Positions 1 to 10,106 of a stretch of DNA of 64,000 nucleotides are shown here, piece after piece (position 1 is the stretch's first letter; each line of letters opens with the position of its first letter). The notes under the pieces are model-generated. The model saw nothing but the letters and a program-made list of their open reading frames with translations, searched no databases and was not told where the DNA came from. Source of the DNA: Rhynchopus sp. YZ270_cl-10 (taxonomy: Eukaryota > Euglenozoa > Diplonemea > Diplonemida > Diplonemidae); assembly GCA_964035575.1 (NCBI GenBank), contig OZ037833.1:2046001-2110000 (forward strand), given 5' to 3'. The position numbers and the translations under genes are program-made.

Positions 1-1185
1 TGTGCTGTTTGCAATGCTAATGTTGGTTGCAGACGGAACCGTACCGCCCAGCGTGCATTCTGTCGCGGGCCCTGCGTCTGTGAGTGCGGTCATCCCGTGG
101 CTCTCTTCAACAGTTCCAGTCACACGGACGAGAGTGTTGATCGGGACATTTGGTGCTGTGCCCTTCACGTAGAGACCCTCTGATGTGGCATCGTCGCCGT
201 CGTAGTCCTCAAGCTCCTCCTGCAGGAAGTAGCCGCCACCGTTGCTGCCGATGTAGAGAGCCTCCACCACGACCGCTTGCCCCACGAGGGGGGACTCATC
301 CGAGGCGCCTTGCACTTCACTGATCTTGACTGCTGTGAGCCCACACTGCTCGACTGGGATGATTACGGGTGCATCCGTCTCAGCAATGCTCCCAGCACAG
401 GCAGCAAGCCCCACACAACCAAACCCATTTGTCGCCCCTGCGACGACAGCCGTGAACACCGACCCCACCAGAGACGCAAACCCCTCTGGGTTAGCGACGT
501 TCTCGCCTCCTCTTCTGATGGTCAGACCCTTCAGCCATGATGTCTCCATGGGGACCACCCCTACCAGGTCGATCAGCACTCCCCCGAACACCAGCCCTAC
601 TGCACCTCCATTGGGCGCAAACACACGCTTCTCCACCACCGCTGCACTCAAGGTTGGCTGCAGGAACAACACCTCAGCCGCACTGTGCGCGAGAACCAAC
701 ACACCCCCTGGGGGAAGCACGCCGGTGGACACCACGATATTCTGCGTCGCATCGGCAGAACCGACGCTGTAGATTGCGAATGTGAGTGGCGTTGCGGCGA
801 AGGTGATGTAGCTGTCTCCGATGTTGGTCACTTCCGCAGCGGTATTGTTCCCATTCTCCATGTACTCCGTGATGAGGAGGGGTGCAGACGGGACGAGGGG
901 TGTCGGGGGGACACTGGTTGGGGGGGCACCGGTTGGGACGGCCGTAGTGACCACCTCCTTCAAAGGCGTCTCGGTCACAGGAACCTCTGTAGGAGGCGAC
1001 TGGGTGGTTTTCGGCGACGACCCTGTGTCGTACCGCTCCTTCCCAATCCCGAACCCTACTCCGATCCCCACACCAAGACCGCACACCATCACCACAGCAA
1101 CAGCAAAAATCTTCATCGGCAGCGAAATCCCTGACCCCTTCGCAGGCACACATCCACTCTCCGAGTCGGGTGCTCTTTTTCCCAT
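1..1185 (-). CDS. Lamin-tail-domain plus OB-fold secreted/membrane nuclease (ExeM/NucH-like), 3' end off window
   Basis: The frame is open from an ATG at 1185 to the window edge (395 codons seen). Residues about 24-50 form one strong hydrophobic segment, a signal anchor, followed by a Thr/Pro-rich linker. Residues about 100-220 resemble a lamin-tail domain (ITEYMENGNN, LPPGGVLVLAHS). From about 285 comes the OB-fold stretch seen in ExeM/NucH-type extracellular nucleases (ISEVQGASDESPLVGQ, GYFLQEE, DGDDATSEGLYV, VRVTGTVEESHGMT). In that family an endonuclease/exonuclease/phosphatase catalytic domain follows, which would lie outside this window. The likely role is extracellular or surface DNA degradation, for example nucleic acid scavenging. 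The domain reading is fairly sure; the catalytic part is inferred. Upstream (1186-1415) I see only a polypyrimidine tract on the coding strand. Confidence 0.8.
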   Translation of the reverse strand, partial: MGKRAPDSESGCVPAKGSGISLPMKIFAVAVVMVCGLGVGIGVGFGIGKERYDTGSSPKTTQSPPTEVPVTETPLKEVVTTAVPTGAPPTSVPPTPLVPSAPLLITEYMENGNNTAAEVTNIGDSYITFAATPLTFAIYSVGSADATQNIVVSTGVLPPGGVLVLAHSAAEVLFLQPTLSAAVVEKRVFAPNGGAVGLVFGGVLIDLVGVVPMETSWLKGLTIRRGGENVANPEGFASLVGSVFTAVVAGATNGFGCVGLAACAGSIAETDAPVIIPVEQCGLTAVKISEVQGASDESPLVGQAVVVEALYIGSNGGGYFLQEELEDYDGDDATSEGLYVKGTAPNVPINTLVRVTGTVEESHGMTALTDAGPATECTLGGTVPSATNISIANST

Positions 1186-2392
1186 TTTTCCTTTTCTCTA
1201 TCAAATTTATCTGTTTGTTTAGGATGGAGGGAAGGGGGAGGAAGTATGGTTTGTTAAGGTGGGATGGTTGCAAAATAATGGGGGAGTAGGGGGGAAGGTT
1301 CGTTGGTCAATCTTGGTACTGTCAACTCTCTCGGTTGGAGCCCTTCGAGTGGCTCCGATATTTTAAACAAAGCGGGGGAAAAGGTGCTGTAAAAGAGAAA
1401 AAAAAACGAAGGGAAAACTAAACATAACATTATACCAACTGATCTGTCTTTACTACTCTACTACTATGTCTTTTTTCGTTGACCGCAGCCATTTAGGCTC
1501 TTTGCCTATGACGCACATGATAATGGATGAGGGGGAGGATTCAAAAGGAAAAAGCGTAAAGACAGATCTATCGTTGGTTTTAAATATGTTTAGTTTCCAA
1601 TCACACTTCGTGTGTGCAAAAACTAAACATAACATTATACCAACTGATCTGTCTTTACTACTCTACTACTATGTCTTTTTTCGTTGACCGCAGCATGACC
1701 CAAAGGGACCGCGCAGCGGAATAGTAGCATAGTACGGAGTTAAACGGGGAAGAAAAAAGGGGGGAAACGGTAGGAAAAGAAAGAAAAACGGTAAACACAG
1801 CACCGAGCAAGCCAGCACTCACAGAAAGAAATCGTGTTGATATCCATTCGCCGTCTCGAAGACAGTGGATAAGGGGGGGGCCGTAAGCGCAAGGAGTGCC
1901 AAGCATAGTCAGCACACCCCATACAGGGGAACACATTTCATACAAAAATAAAAGCGCATGGTGCACGAAGCAGAGTCAGTACCATCAAACGGGAGAGCAA
2001 AAAATAGGAAAACGGTGTCAGTGATAAGCAGGGACTACAAAAACCAGCACGGGCGGACCCACCACCGAAACGACAATCTTCCGCGAGAGTCGCCTCTCCA
2101 AACTACCGGGCAGCGGACGTTCGTGAAGCAGGGAGGCGTGGTACTAAAACGTGTCCTCAACCGCGTATAGCGGGGCTCGTGGCCATCAGAACAACCCGCC
2201 CTTGGCAGGAAAATACCACGTACACAACGCAAGAAAACAGAACGCGCACGCACAATACGAGGACAAGCTCCTCAAAGAAAAACCAGTCGTCCCGCGACAG
2301 GCCCACACAGACCACCATTGAACCCTAGGTGATGAAAAATAAAACAAACACTAAACACTCCTACGACGCACTGTGAGCGGGAAGGCAAACAA

Positions 2393-3185
2393 TAAAATGC
2401 ATGGGGCACTAAGCATAGTCAGCACGCACCAGCGATGAAATGTTGATGAACAAGAAACACCCCTTCGTCGCTCCTCGAGCAGGAAGGTAAAATAAAATGC
2501 ATGGGGCACCAAGCAGAGTCAGCACGCACCAGCGATAAAGTGTTGATGAACATTGACACCCCTTCAGGGGAAAAAGTAAAAAGCACAAGGGGCACCAAGC
2601 AGAGTCAGCACGCTCCAAGCGAGAAAATGATAACAATAACAAAACCCTTCGTCGCTCCGTGAGCGGGAAGGTAAAATAAAATGCATGGGGCACCAAGCAG
2701 AGTCAGCACGCACCAGCGATAAAGTGTTGATGAACAATAAATACCCCTTCAGGGGAAAAGGTAAAAAGTACATGGGGCACTAAGCAGAGTCAGTACGCAC
2801 CAGCGATAAAAGGTTGATGAACAAGGAACACCCCCTCGTCGCTCCACGAGCAGGAAGGTAAAATAAAATGCATGGGGCACCAAGCAGAGTCAGCACGCAC
2901 CAGCGATAAAGTGTTGATGAACATTGACACCCCTTCAGGGGAAAAAGTAAAAAGCACAAGGGGCACCAAGCAGAGTCAGCACGCTCCAAGCGAGAAAATG
3001 ATAACAATAACAAAACCCTTCGTCGTTCCGTGAGCGGGAAGGTAAAATAAAATGCATGGGGCACCAAGCAGAGTCAGCACGCACCAGCGATAAAATGTTG
3101 ATGAACAATAAACATCCCTTCGTCGCCCCGTGGGCAGGGGAAAAATATAAAAACTCATGGGGCACTGAGCAAAGCCAGCACGCGC
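2393..3185. repeat. Minisatellite inside the DIRS-like element, 371-bp higher-order period
   Basis: Units of roughly 80-95 bp share the core GGGGCACCAAGCAGAGTCAG followed by CACGCACC and AGCGATAAA. A block starting near 2496 recurs near 2867, giving a 371-bp higher-order period. Related single cores lie further left at about 1890-1990. Short frames here (for example the repeated 95-aa ones) are repeat artefacts. The array occupies the space between the RT gene and the terminal repeats. Confidence 0.8.
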
Positions 3186-3202
3186 CATAACAAACAAAAC
3201 AA

Positions 3203-5107
3203 TTATTGACAAAACATTGCCTCCACACTCTCGTATTCTTTGAGCACAGGGGGGAGTGACACCATCGTGGGGGCCACCGTCCCGCGAGTGAACTCGTCAG
3301 CACGTTGACTTAAAGTGTCCACCCACGTGGCGGATACACACATGTTTGCTGTCTTTGCAGTGTCAAAAATCGCACACAGCAGCTCGTTAGCTAGATAATT
3401 CTTGCTGTGACCTTTGTTTATAGCTGCCACTGCAGCGGCGTTGTCGACCTGAAGAGACACTTCATGATTAGGGTGGTTTGCGGCCGCTAACCGAACGGCT
3501 AGCCAAGCAGCGTATAGCTCTTTCAGGTATATGTGATGTTTCTCAGGATCTGGAAACACACCCTGAACAACAGGTTCGAAAAACTCAGATTCTATTAAAG
3601 CAGCCCACTCGCGGTCCGAGGCATCTGACCAAGTCACCACGGTGGGTCTCTCTGGTTGGTCTACAATCCAGTCATTACAACGCATCACAGACACTATGCC
3701 TGTGAATTCTGAGATAACAGATGGGGGGATAAAAAGTTGAACATCCCACTTTTGTGGGTCAATAGCAAGTAAAGACGCGGTACGCCGCAGAAAAGAAAGA
3801 GAATCACGGTAATAACACAAATTCCGTTTGGTACAATACAAAAACCACACGAAACCTCCCAATACTTTGTAGAAATCCCGGGCAGTGCAGTCGTCTTTCA
3901 ACACCGCACTGAGAACGGGGGATTCCACACACTTCCCAATCCAGTCAGGGGCAGCACGGTACCGTCTTGGGGAACTCGCCAAGTCAAACTCCAGGCCCAA
4001 AGCGCAAAAGTTCGTCCTAGGCACTCCCTCTCCCTCGTCGTCATTCAGCTCGGCACCGACACGTTCAGCGCGTCGGAGGAACGAAGAGTAGCGCCTCTCT
4101 GCCTCCTGCAAGGTATTGCCCACGACAAAGAAGTTGTCCACCCAAGGTATCCCTTCATCCTCTGGCAGCAACACCATAGCCGAGCGGTGCGCGATGCACG
4201 GCGCCCAACTCCACCCCATGCACAGCACGTTGAGCTTTGCCCTCACAAAGGGTCCGCGTGCACCTGCCAGGTTCACTCCAAAGAAATCGTCCACACCATC
4301 TGCCAGCGGAAACTGGTAAAACCAGCTCCGCCCATCAGCTTGCACCACGTACGCACTGTCCAGAAACCTCTTCACTACCTTATGTATGGAAGGTAGATAC
4401 ATGGGAGGGGGGTCACGCATCAGGCGGTTCAGCTTCCGACCGTCGCAGACCAGCCTCAGTCCCCGCACCTTCTTCGGCACGGTGAAGGCGGGAAGTATCA
4501 CCTTCTGCTCGCCAGACCGAGACATCACACCCCACTTCTGCAGCTTCCCCCAGTGGCGCAGCATATGCCTGGAAGTCCCTCTCTTTACCGGGACTGACGA
4601 CTCCAGGACTTTTCGGCCCTCCTCGGTGAGGGCTGCCGTGAAGGCTTCGGGGGACCGGATCACGTCGAGGACTCCTGTCAGAAGACCTTGAGAGTCCATC
4701 GCCGTTAGGGCATCCAGGTCCAACCTAGCACGGGAGATCTCCGCCAGCTCCCCCTCAGCGCGTTCGGCGGGAGCAGACACAAAGCGGCGATCCAAAACAA
4801 TCGTTGCCTCCCCGTACAGGAGCACAACATCAGGCCCATCGTCCTCCTCCGTCCTCCTCGGGAGCGCGGGCGGTGGTGGAGGCGCGTACATCTTCGGCGG
4901 CGCTCCGAATGTCGGGAAAGCAGGACGCAATGGTGGTGCACGCGCTCTTCTCCAGCGTCGTACCCACACACAGGGCCTCAAGCCACACTGCAGCGGAGGG
5001 TGCGTCAGCGAGGGCCCAACTGCTCCTGCGACGCACTGCACGACGGCAACCCGTGCTCCTCCTCGTCCCCTGCCACCCCGCGCACGAGTCCTACTCCTCC
5101 GTGCCAT
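3203..5107 (-). CDS. Reverse transcriptase-RNase H protein of the DIRS-like element
   Basis: A 634-residue frame starting at ATG 5107. The first about 90 residues are Arg/Pro-rich. Residues about 190-390 hold a DIRS-type reverse transcriptase (AFTVPKKVRGLRLVCDGRKL, YVVQADGRSWFYQFPLADG, LNVLCMGWSWAP, IPWVDNFFVVGN). Residues about 490-610 hold an RNase H domain (VTWSDASDREWAAL, LKELYAAWLAVRLA, VSLQVDNAAAVAAINKG, TLSQRADEFTRG). This arrangement matches the RT-RH module of VIPER/Ngaro-like elements rather than LTR Gypsy elements, because no protease or DDE integrase is seen. It is the element's own gene, not a host gene. Confidence 0.85.
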   Translation of the reverse strand: MARRSRTRARGGRGRGGARVAVVQCVAGAVGPSLTHPPLQCGLRPCVWVRRWRRARAPPLRPAFPTFGAPPKMYAPPPPPALPRRTEEDDGPDVVLLYGEATIVLDRRFVSAPAERAEGELAEISRARLDLDALTAMDSQGLLTGVLDVIRSPEAFTAALTEEGRKVLESSVPVKRGTSRHMLRHWGKLQKWGVMSRSGEQKVILPAFTVPKKVRGLRLVCDGRKLNRLMRDPPPMYLPSIHKVVKRFLDSAYVVQADGRSWFYQFPLADGVDDFFGVNLAGARGPFVRAKLNVLCMGWSWAPCIAHRSAMVLLPEDEGIPWVDNFFVVGNTLQEAERRYSSFLRRAERVGAELNDDEGEGVPRTNFCALGLEFDLASSPRRYRAAPDWIGKCVESPVLSAVLKDDCTARDFYKVLGGFVWFLYCTKRNLCYYRDSLSFLRRTASLLAIDPQKWDVQLFIPPSVISEFTGIVSVMRCNDWIVDQPERPTVVTWSDASDREWAALIESEFFEPVVQGVFPDPEKHHIYLKELYAAWLAVRLAAANHPNHEVSLQVDNAAAVAAINKGHSKNYLANELLCAIFDTAKTANMCVSATWVDTLSQRADEFTRGTVAPTMVSLPPVLKEYESVEAMFCQ

Positions 5108-5640
5108 ATTTATTCGGTAACGAAGTTAAAAAATTTTTCGTTGACCGCAGCCATTTAGGCTCTTTGCCTATGACGCACATGATAATGGATGAGGGGGAGG
5201 ATTCAAAAGGAAAAAGCGTAAAGACAGATCTATCGTTGGTTTTAAATATGTTTAGTTTCCAATCACACTTCGTGTGTGCAAAAAAAAAAAGAAAAAAAAT
5301 AGAAGCTGTGGTTGCACATATATTTATTGAGACTGAAGAATGAAAAAAACGTACCACAAATCTCTATACGAAAAACAACCTGAGATGCTTCTTATTTTTT
5401 TTGTTGTGTTGCTCGCAAACAAAAAAAAACGAAAAGAAAAAGAAAAAGTTAGTAAGATGGACTCTCTGTGTGTAGCCACCATATTTTAAAAAGAAATATA
5501 ATTTGAAAGAAGTGCCTCTCGTGCACACAAAAAAAGAGGCAACAAAACTGTCCATACAAAAAGAAGATGACCTTAAAAATTGAGAAGAAGAAGAAATGAG
5601 GGGGGATTTTTGTTTTTTGGAGACTTCCCCCCCACGTTCA

Positions 5641-6642
5641 TCACAGTTCCTCGAGGTAGTTCGGGATGTTGAAACCGTTGTATTTTCTGTCGAGGTACTG
5701 CTTGACTTTGCCGGCTTCGCGGCGATCTTGGGGGTTGACTTGGAGACAGCCGTGGATGACTGAGAGTAAACAGAGCCAGTCGTGTTCGAGACTGGTGAGA
5801 GCGACGTCTGCATCGCGGCGTGCAAGGACGCCCTCTAGCGCGGCAGAAATCTCGAACTCACCCTCAACAATCTTTTCCTGAAGCAGGACGACGTTGTCAC
5901 CATCGAAGGGATACTTCAGGAAGGCCAACTCATAGGCCACAACCCCTGCAGACCACACATCGCACTTCGAAGTGTACGACCTCCCCTGCACTATCTCCGG
6001 TGCCTGGTAGTACGGCGTCCCCACCGTCGACGTCGCCAAGGTGCTGCACTCCGACTGAAACGAAAACCCAAAATCGCAGAGCTTCAGGAAACAGCTCGAC
6101 ATCATGAGGATGTTTTCAGGTTTGACGTCTCTGTGCATGATCCCGCGGGTGTGGAGGTAGTCCAGCGCATCGCTTATTTGACGGACCAGACCTAATACCT
6201 GGATTGGAAGCAGCGTTTTGGTCATCAGCTGGTAGTACGATACGAAGTGTCGGAGGTCGCGGAACTGTGCGTATTCCATGACAATGTAGACAGCGCGGGA
6301 GGTCTGCCAGTAGTCGAGGAGGGACATGATGTGGGGGTGGTTGACGGTGCGCATCACTTCGATCTCGCGTTTGACGCGCCGTAGGTTTGTCGCGGATTGC
6401 ATCGGAATGCGTTTCGCCACCAACGGTGTCGAGCTCGGATGCCCCTTCATCCTGATCAGCATCGCATTGCCGTATGCCCCGCTCCCAACGTGCCCTACCA
6501 CCTCATACTTCGAGCAGGAGTCGTCCGGTGTGTCTGTGTCCTTCGCAATGCACAACGTCTCCTCGCAGACCCTTACGTCATGCAATGCATGGTTCACCCT
6601 TGAACCCGTTGAGATTTGTCCACCATGCTGTGCACGTGGCAT
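5641..6642 (-). CDS. NEK-like serine/threonine protein kinase
   Basis: 333 residues from ATG 6642, chosen because the pyrimidine tract ending CCACTTTTACAG lies about 18 bases upstream and looks like a splice acceptor. It is a complete kinase domain: glycine loop VGSGAYGNA, VAKR lysine, HRDVKPENIL catalytic loop, LCDFGFSF, activation segment STVGTPYYQAPEI, and SKCDVWSAGVVAYELAF. The GTPYYQAPE segment and small size suggest the NIMA-related (NEK) group, which is expanded in flagellated protists and linked to flagella and the cell cycle. Residues 1-60 carry no recognised domain. The substrate is unknown. A CAMK-like alternative cannot be excluded without a tree. Confidence 0.85.
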   Translation of the reverse strand: MPRAQHGGQISTGSRVNHALHDVRVCEETLCIAKDTDTPDDSCSKYEVVGHVGSGAYGNAMLIRMKGHPSSTPLVAKRIPMQSATNLRRVKREIEVMRTVNHPHIMSLLDYWQTSRAVYIVMEYAQFRDLRHFVSYYQLMTKTLLPIQVLGLVRQISDALDYLHTRGIMHRDVKPENILMMSSCFLKLCDFGFSFQSECSTLATSTVGTPYYQAPEIVQGRSYTSKCDVWSAGVVAYELAFLKYPFDGDNVVLLQEKIVEGEFEISAALEGVLARRDADVALTSLEHDWLCLLSVIHGCLQVNPQDRREAGKVKQYLDRKYNGFNIPNYLEEL

Positions 6643-6892
6643 TTTTTTTTGTGTAAATCTGTAAAAGTGGTGGAAGAGGGGGAGAGAGGAGAGAAATATG
6701 TATAAAAAAAAAGTTGGCTTGTAATACAGCCTGCTCATGACAATGTACCTTGGTAGATTTAAAGACCTCAAGAAAGACATAGGGGGGAAGGGGGTGGTTC
6801 ACTTTTTTTTGAAGCGTACAGAGGGGAGGGAATGGGGAGTTTGTTAATTATGTTTTTTTTTTTGCAGAATATTGCAAAATGGAAGTTTATTT

Positions 6893-6952
6893 GGTGCACC
6901 AAATACCCTCCAACTGACCATACAATGCCAGCCATCCGGATGAAAAGCACAA
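6893..6952. repeat. Diverged copy of the CATCCGGATG-containing dispersed repeat (family E)
   Basis: This lies in the 353-bp spacer between the kinase and the glycosyltransferase. It shares GCCAGCCATCCGGATGAAA with copies near 23.7, 31.6, 41.9 and 53.2 kb, but its left part is more diverged. The rest of the spacer is A/T-rich with no gene. Confidence 0.7.
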
Positions 6953-6995
6953 AAAAATAACAATTTTTTTATGCATCATTTTTTAAAAAGGGGTT

Positions 6996-8750
6996 TCATC
7001 GCCGACCCCGCTTGTTATTATCATGCCTGCTTCTGAAGTAAGAGAGCACCAGAATGCATAGTATGCCAAAGATGAGGAGTTGAAACATGACTGTTTCATC
7101 TGGGATCTGAAGGCTTGAGGTACCGGTTATTGAGACCGGAGTATTGCGTGATGCGGTGGTTGTGTCTGATGTGGGCACCTTTTCGACAAATTTGAAGGAC
7201 CGGTTCTGCATCGCCTCTGCCAGAACCCTTTCTATATCGCTGCCCTCTACACCACACCCTACCAGCCCTTTCATCCCAAACACCGTACCGGACTCTTTCT
7301 TCGCTTCATCCTTTATCCTCAACAACTGCCTCAAAAACATCCCAAACACATCCACCGAACTTGAGTCAAAATCGTACACCAATTTTGTTCTGTGCAAAAG
7401 CAGGCTTCGTACCCTTCGTTGATATTCCTCTTCGGTTATCGCTGTTAGAGTCGGCATGATGCCTTCGGTATCAAACGTTTCATAGGGGATTTCTACGACA
7501 AAGTCTTTGTAAGGTATTTCATCTGCAAAGGGATAGGCATCGTTGATGGTTCCAGGCATGTTTTTGTCGGTATATTCAAAATCTGACCCAGCAGAGATGT
7601 TTAAAGGGTCGCGCCACCAGCTTTCATTGAGGGTTCCTTTCGCATAGAGGATTACTACAGGGAGACAGCCATGGTGGATTGCTTCAAAGAAGCGGGTTTG
7701 GTGCGGGATATCCCCGGAGAGTACGGGGCAATATTTTGAGTTGTTGAAATGCCGGCGCACCTCATTTGGCTTGAGATGTTTCTTTTTGTACTGCAAGGCA
7801 AGATGTCGGGTAAGAGGTTTGCCTCGTTTAGTCACTTTGTTAATCCGGTGAATGCTTATGTTATACCGCCGTCTATCCGAATCGGTGACGTTCTGTGCAA
7901 TGAGCTCTTCCTTCGAAAGAATTTTATACTGCAAAACCTCATCAATCATCCGTTTCCTTACAGGGATATGCTGCAATTCCGCTCCAAAATAGAAAATAAA
8001 ATTCTCCCGGTTTTCATTAAAAACATACTCCCTCGGCTGGGTAAACGGTGTAATCTGCGGATCAGGTATCACTATATGCCAAGGTCTACCCGGAAAACAT
8101 TCTACATCCGGTTTTCCATACGGCCTAAATGGTGTGGATATACGAGGTCCCATATGAACAACCAACGGCTGTACTTTGATAACTGGATGTGTTGAAGGTT
8201 CGTCTCCAGTAATAAAAATGTGTTTATGCGCGGTTTCGGGGGAATAATGGTGTAGATAGTCGAAGAGGCGAAGCTGTTTTGTGACGTTCACTCCAATAAG
8301 CCAGGACCAACCAGCATTGTATATCATATGGTTAAGAGCGGGGACCACAAAATAGTCAGCTTCTTCTGGTGTTGTTGCAACAGGGAAGAGAGACAGCTTT
8401 GCGAGAAGGTTGATGCCTCCTCCGTTTTGTCTGATAACAATGTCTGCCCCTCGGCTGCCCCAACCCCCGTCGTCGCATATTTTGCACCCAGGGTCGCAGT
8501 AGTAGCGGTGGTTTCTGCTTTTCAGATTCCAATAGTAAAGCAGCTCCTTATGGTACTCTGGTGGCAAGTCATACCAATAAAACTTCAAGGACGTCGGTCC
8601 ATCCCCAACCCCAGCGCCCACCCTCCTAAAATACTCCTCCCCCCCATCCAGCTGTTCCGTACAATATTCCTCAAATATTTCTTGAAATTTGTTCGACACA
8701 CCGACCTCAATACAGCAAAGCACTGCTAAGGTATGTAGCCAAAACCTCAT
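6996..8750 (-). CDS. Exostosin-like GT47 family glycosyltransferase
   Basis: 584 residues from ATG 8750. The N-terminus is a short hydrophobic stretch (FWLHTLAVLCCIEVGVS), a signal peptide or anchor. Residues about 55-120 carry LKFYWYDLPPEYHKELLYYW and EEADYFVVPALNHMIYN, typical of exostosin proteins. The C-terminal half has NFIFYFGAELQHIPVRKR and NSKYCPVLSGDIPHQTRF followed by EAIHHGCLPVVI, the GT47 nucleotide-sugar binding region. A second hydrophobic segment near residues 553-572, followed by a basic tail, predicts a membrane end, unusual for a classical type II enzyme. Expected role: Golgi glycan or glycoconjugate synthesis. Donor sugar cannot be read from sequence. Confidence 0.88.
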   Translation of the reverse strand: MRFWLHTLAVLCCIEVGVSNKFQEIFEEYCTEQLDGGEEYFRRVGAGVGDGPTSLKFYWYDLPPEYHKELLYYWNLKSRNHRYYCDPGCKICDDGGWGSRGADIVIRQNGGGINLLAKLSLFPVATTPEEADYFVVPALNHMIYNAGWSWLIGVNVTKQLRLFDYLHHYSPETAHKHIFITGDEPSTHPVIKVQPLVVHMGPRISTPFRPYGKPDVECFPGRPWHIVIPDPQITPFTQPREYVFNENRENFIFYFGAELQHIPVRKRMIDEVLQYKILSKEELIAQNVTDSDRRRYNISIHRINKVTKRGKPLTRHLALQYKKKHLKPNEVRRHFNNSKYCPVLSGDIPHQTRFFEAIHHGCLPVVILYAKGTLNESWWRDPLNISAGSDFEYTDKNMPGTINDAYPFADEIPYKDFVVEIPYETFDTEGIMPTLTAITEEEYQRRVRSLLLHRTKLVYDFDSSSVDVFGMFLRQLLRIKDEAKKESGTVFGMKGLVGCGVEGSDIERVLAEAMQNRSFKFVEKVPTSDTTTASRNTPVSITGTSSLQIPDETVMFQLLIFGILCILVLSYFRSRHDNNKRGRR

Positions 8751-9948
8751 TTTAAAATGGAAAGAACTGCGTTTTTTTTTTGGGGGCGATTTGCCAAAAA
8801 AGCGAGAGAAAAAAATGCGGTGTGTAATGTCAGACCATTTTTTTTTAAAGGGGTTGCGAAGGAGGGGTTCGGTCTGTATGAAGGGTGTTTGAACGAATGT
8901 ATTCAGTTTTTGATTTTTTTTTTTTTAAATCTGATTACGGTCAGCCATCAACGCAAGCGGGTTTGCATACTGTCACCATTTTTTGTATGGACAAATCCCC
9001 ACGGAGGGTTCTGAAACGGTCCTCAAAATGTCACCCGAAGAGGGGGGTGTTAACCGAATTGTTCTGCTCACATAGACCGTTGGGAGATGTTAAAAAATAG
9101 GGAGGAAATGGGGTTCTTTTTGAAAACTTGGTTGCATTAGTGTAGATATAAAGATGGAAACAATTAGGAAAAAAAATTTCTTTCGTTCTTTTTAGCCTGG
9201 TGCGGGTCGTGGCGACTATCGGATAGTTTTCTTGTTCCTTTAAGGAAGTGAGGAATACGGAAAAGGGATGGCCAATGCCAGGATATTTTACGGTCTCCAG
9301 TGCTGAACAAAGAGTAGCTGAAACGTGCATAAACGCACCTCGGTGCGTTGTGGGAGAAATATTTTTTTTTAAAAAAATGGTGAAGTGATGCAAAATTCCA
9401 CAAAAAACACCGTCGTGATGGTGACGGTGGTTGCAAAAAACTGAACTATCTCCACCAACTGATTGATGATAACTTGATAACACCTGTCTTTGAGCGCACA
9501 AACAAAGACCCTTTTCTTAAAACGCTAAAAAGTTTCGTTGAAACGCAACTCTACTGCTTGTCAAGGATCTGTGTGGCGCAATGTGATGATAAAATCAAAA
9601 TAACTGTGTCATCAAATCATCTGAACGCTGACTTTCTTATTATCTGCTTCTAATCAAACTATCGTGTAAGAGGGGAAAATAAAGAAGTGGCATTGCTGTA
9701 AGAAGTCACCCTGTAAAGGATGAACATAAGCATACTGGGAGGGGGAAAGGGGACAAGATCCTTGAGTTTTTGCTTTGCTTCTTTCTTTTTTGAAAATTTG
9801 GTTGTATTAGTGTAGCCACCCTAGAGTATGCCCCACTATACTTTTTTGTTGTTGCTTTGCGTTTTATGCTGGAATCGTGGGGGCTTTCTTGGGAGGGATT
9901 CGAACATCCCAATTTTTCGACACTTTTTTAATTAATTATGACCATTTA
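8751..9948. other. Spacer with two copies of dispersed repeat family D; no gene seen
   Basis: A/T-rich spacer with long homopolymer runs. Two related motifs, TTGGTTGCATTAGTGTAG at about 9129-9146 and TTGGTTGTATTAGTGTAG at about 9797-9814, share the core TTGGTTG.A.TAGTGTAG with a third copy at about 24808. A T-arm-like palindrome (GGGATTCGAACATCCC) near 9896 is isolated and not part of a tRNA. Short frames here have no coding character. Confidence 0.6.
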
Positions 9949-10106
9949 CAGGGCATTAGTTAGGTTTTTCCCCCCAAAAACCGGTTTTCTGGTTATTCCC
10001 CCCCATGATGATTTTTCATTGATTCTCGCACTGTACCCACTTCAGAAAAATGTCCACCCTTTGAAAAACCAGATTCCGCGAAAAACCGATTTAAACTAAT
10101 GCCCTG
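9949..10106. mobile_element. 158-bp MITE-like element overlapping the 3' end of the receptor gene
   Basis: Perfect 13-bp terminal inverted repeats (CAGGGCATTAGTT at 9949-9961 and its complement at 10094-10106) enclose a non-coding interior with GGTTTTT/AAAAACC-type subterminal symmetry. The right repeat overlaps the coding end of the neighbouring gene and supplies its last codons and stop. No transposase is present. A clear target duplication is not visible. Confidence 0.7.

Larger units (their letters stand above)
1416..5283 (-). mobile_element. DIRS/Ngaro/VIPER-like retroelement with split direct repeats
   Basis: Reading the coding (minus) strand, an about 150-bp repeat A (5283-5134) is followed by the internal region, then repeat B (1693-1621), repeat A again (1620-1471), and repeat B again (1488-1416, overlapping the A boundary). 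This A-internal-B-A-B order is the split-direct-repeat layout of Ngaro, VIPER and TATE-type elements. The two A copies and two B copies look nearly identical, so insertion is probably recent. Parts seen are a long reverse transcriptase-RNase H frame (3203-5107), which looks whole, and a minisatellite (about 2393-3185). I recognise no tyrosine recombinase frame, so this copy may depend on a partner or be a shortened derivative. VIPER and TATE are known from trypanosomatids, which fits the host inference. Confidence 0.8.

Noticed and set aside
2393-3185. CRISPR-like spacing of repeats
   Set aside because: Adjacent units are full-length related minisatellite repeats with a higher-order period, not short repeats with unique spacers, and the context is eukaryotic.
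9880-9915. T-arm-like palindrome GGGATTCGAACATCCC
   Set aside because: No D-arm, anticodon arm or acceptor stem in the correct positions.
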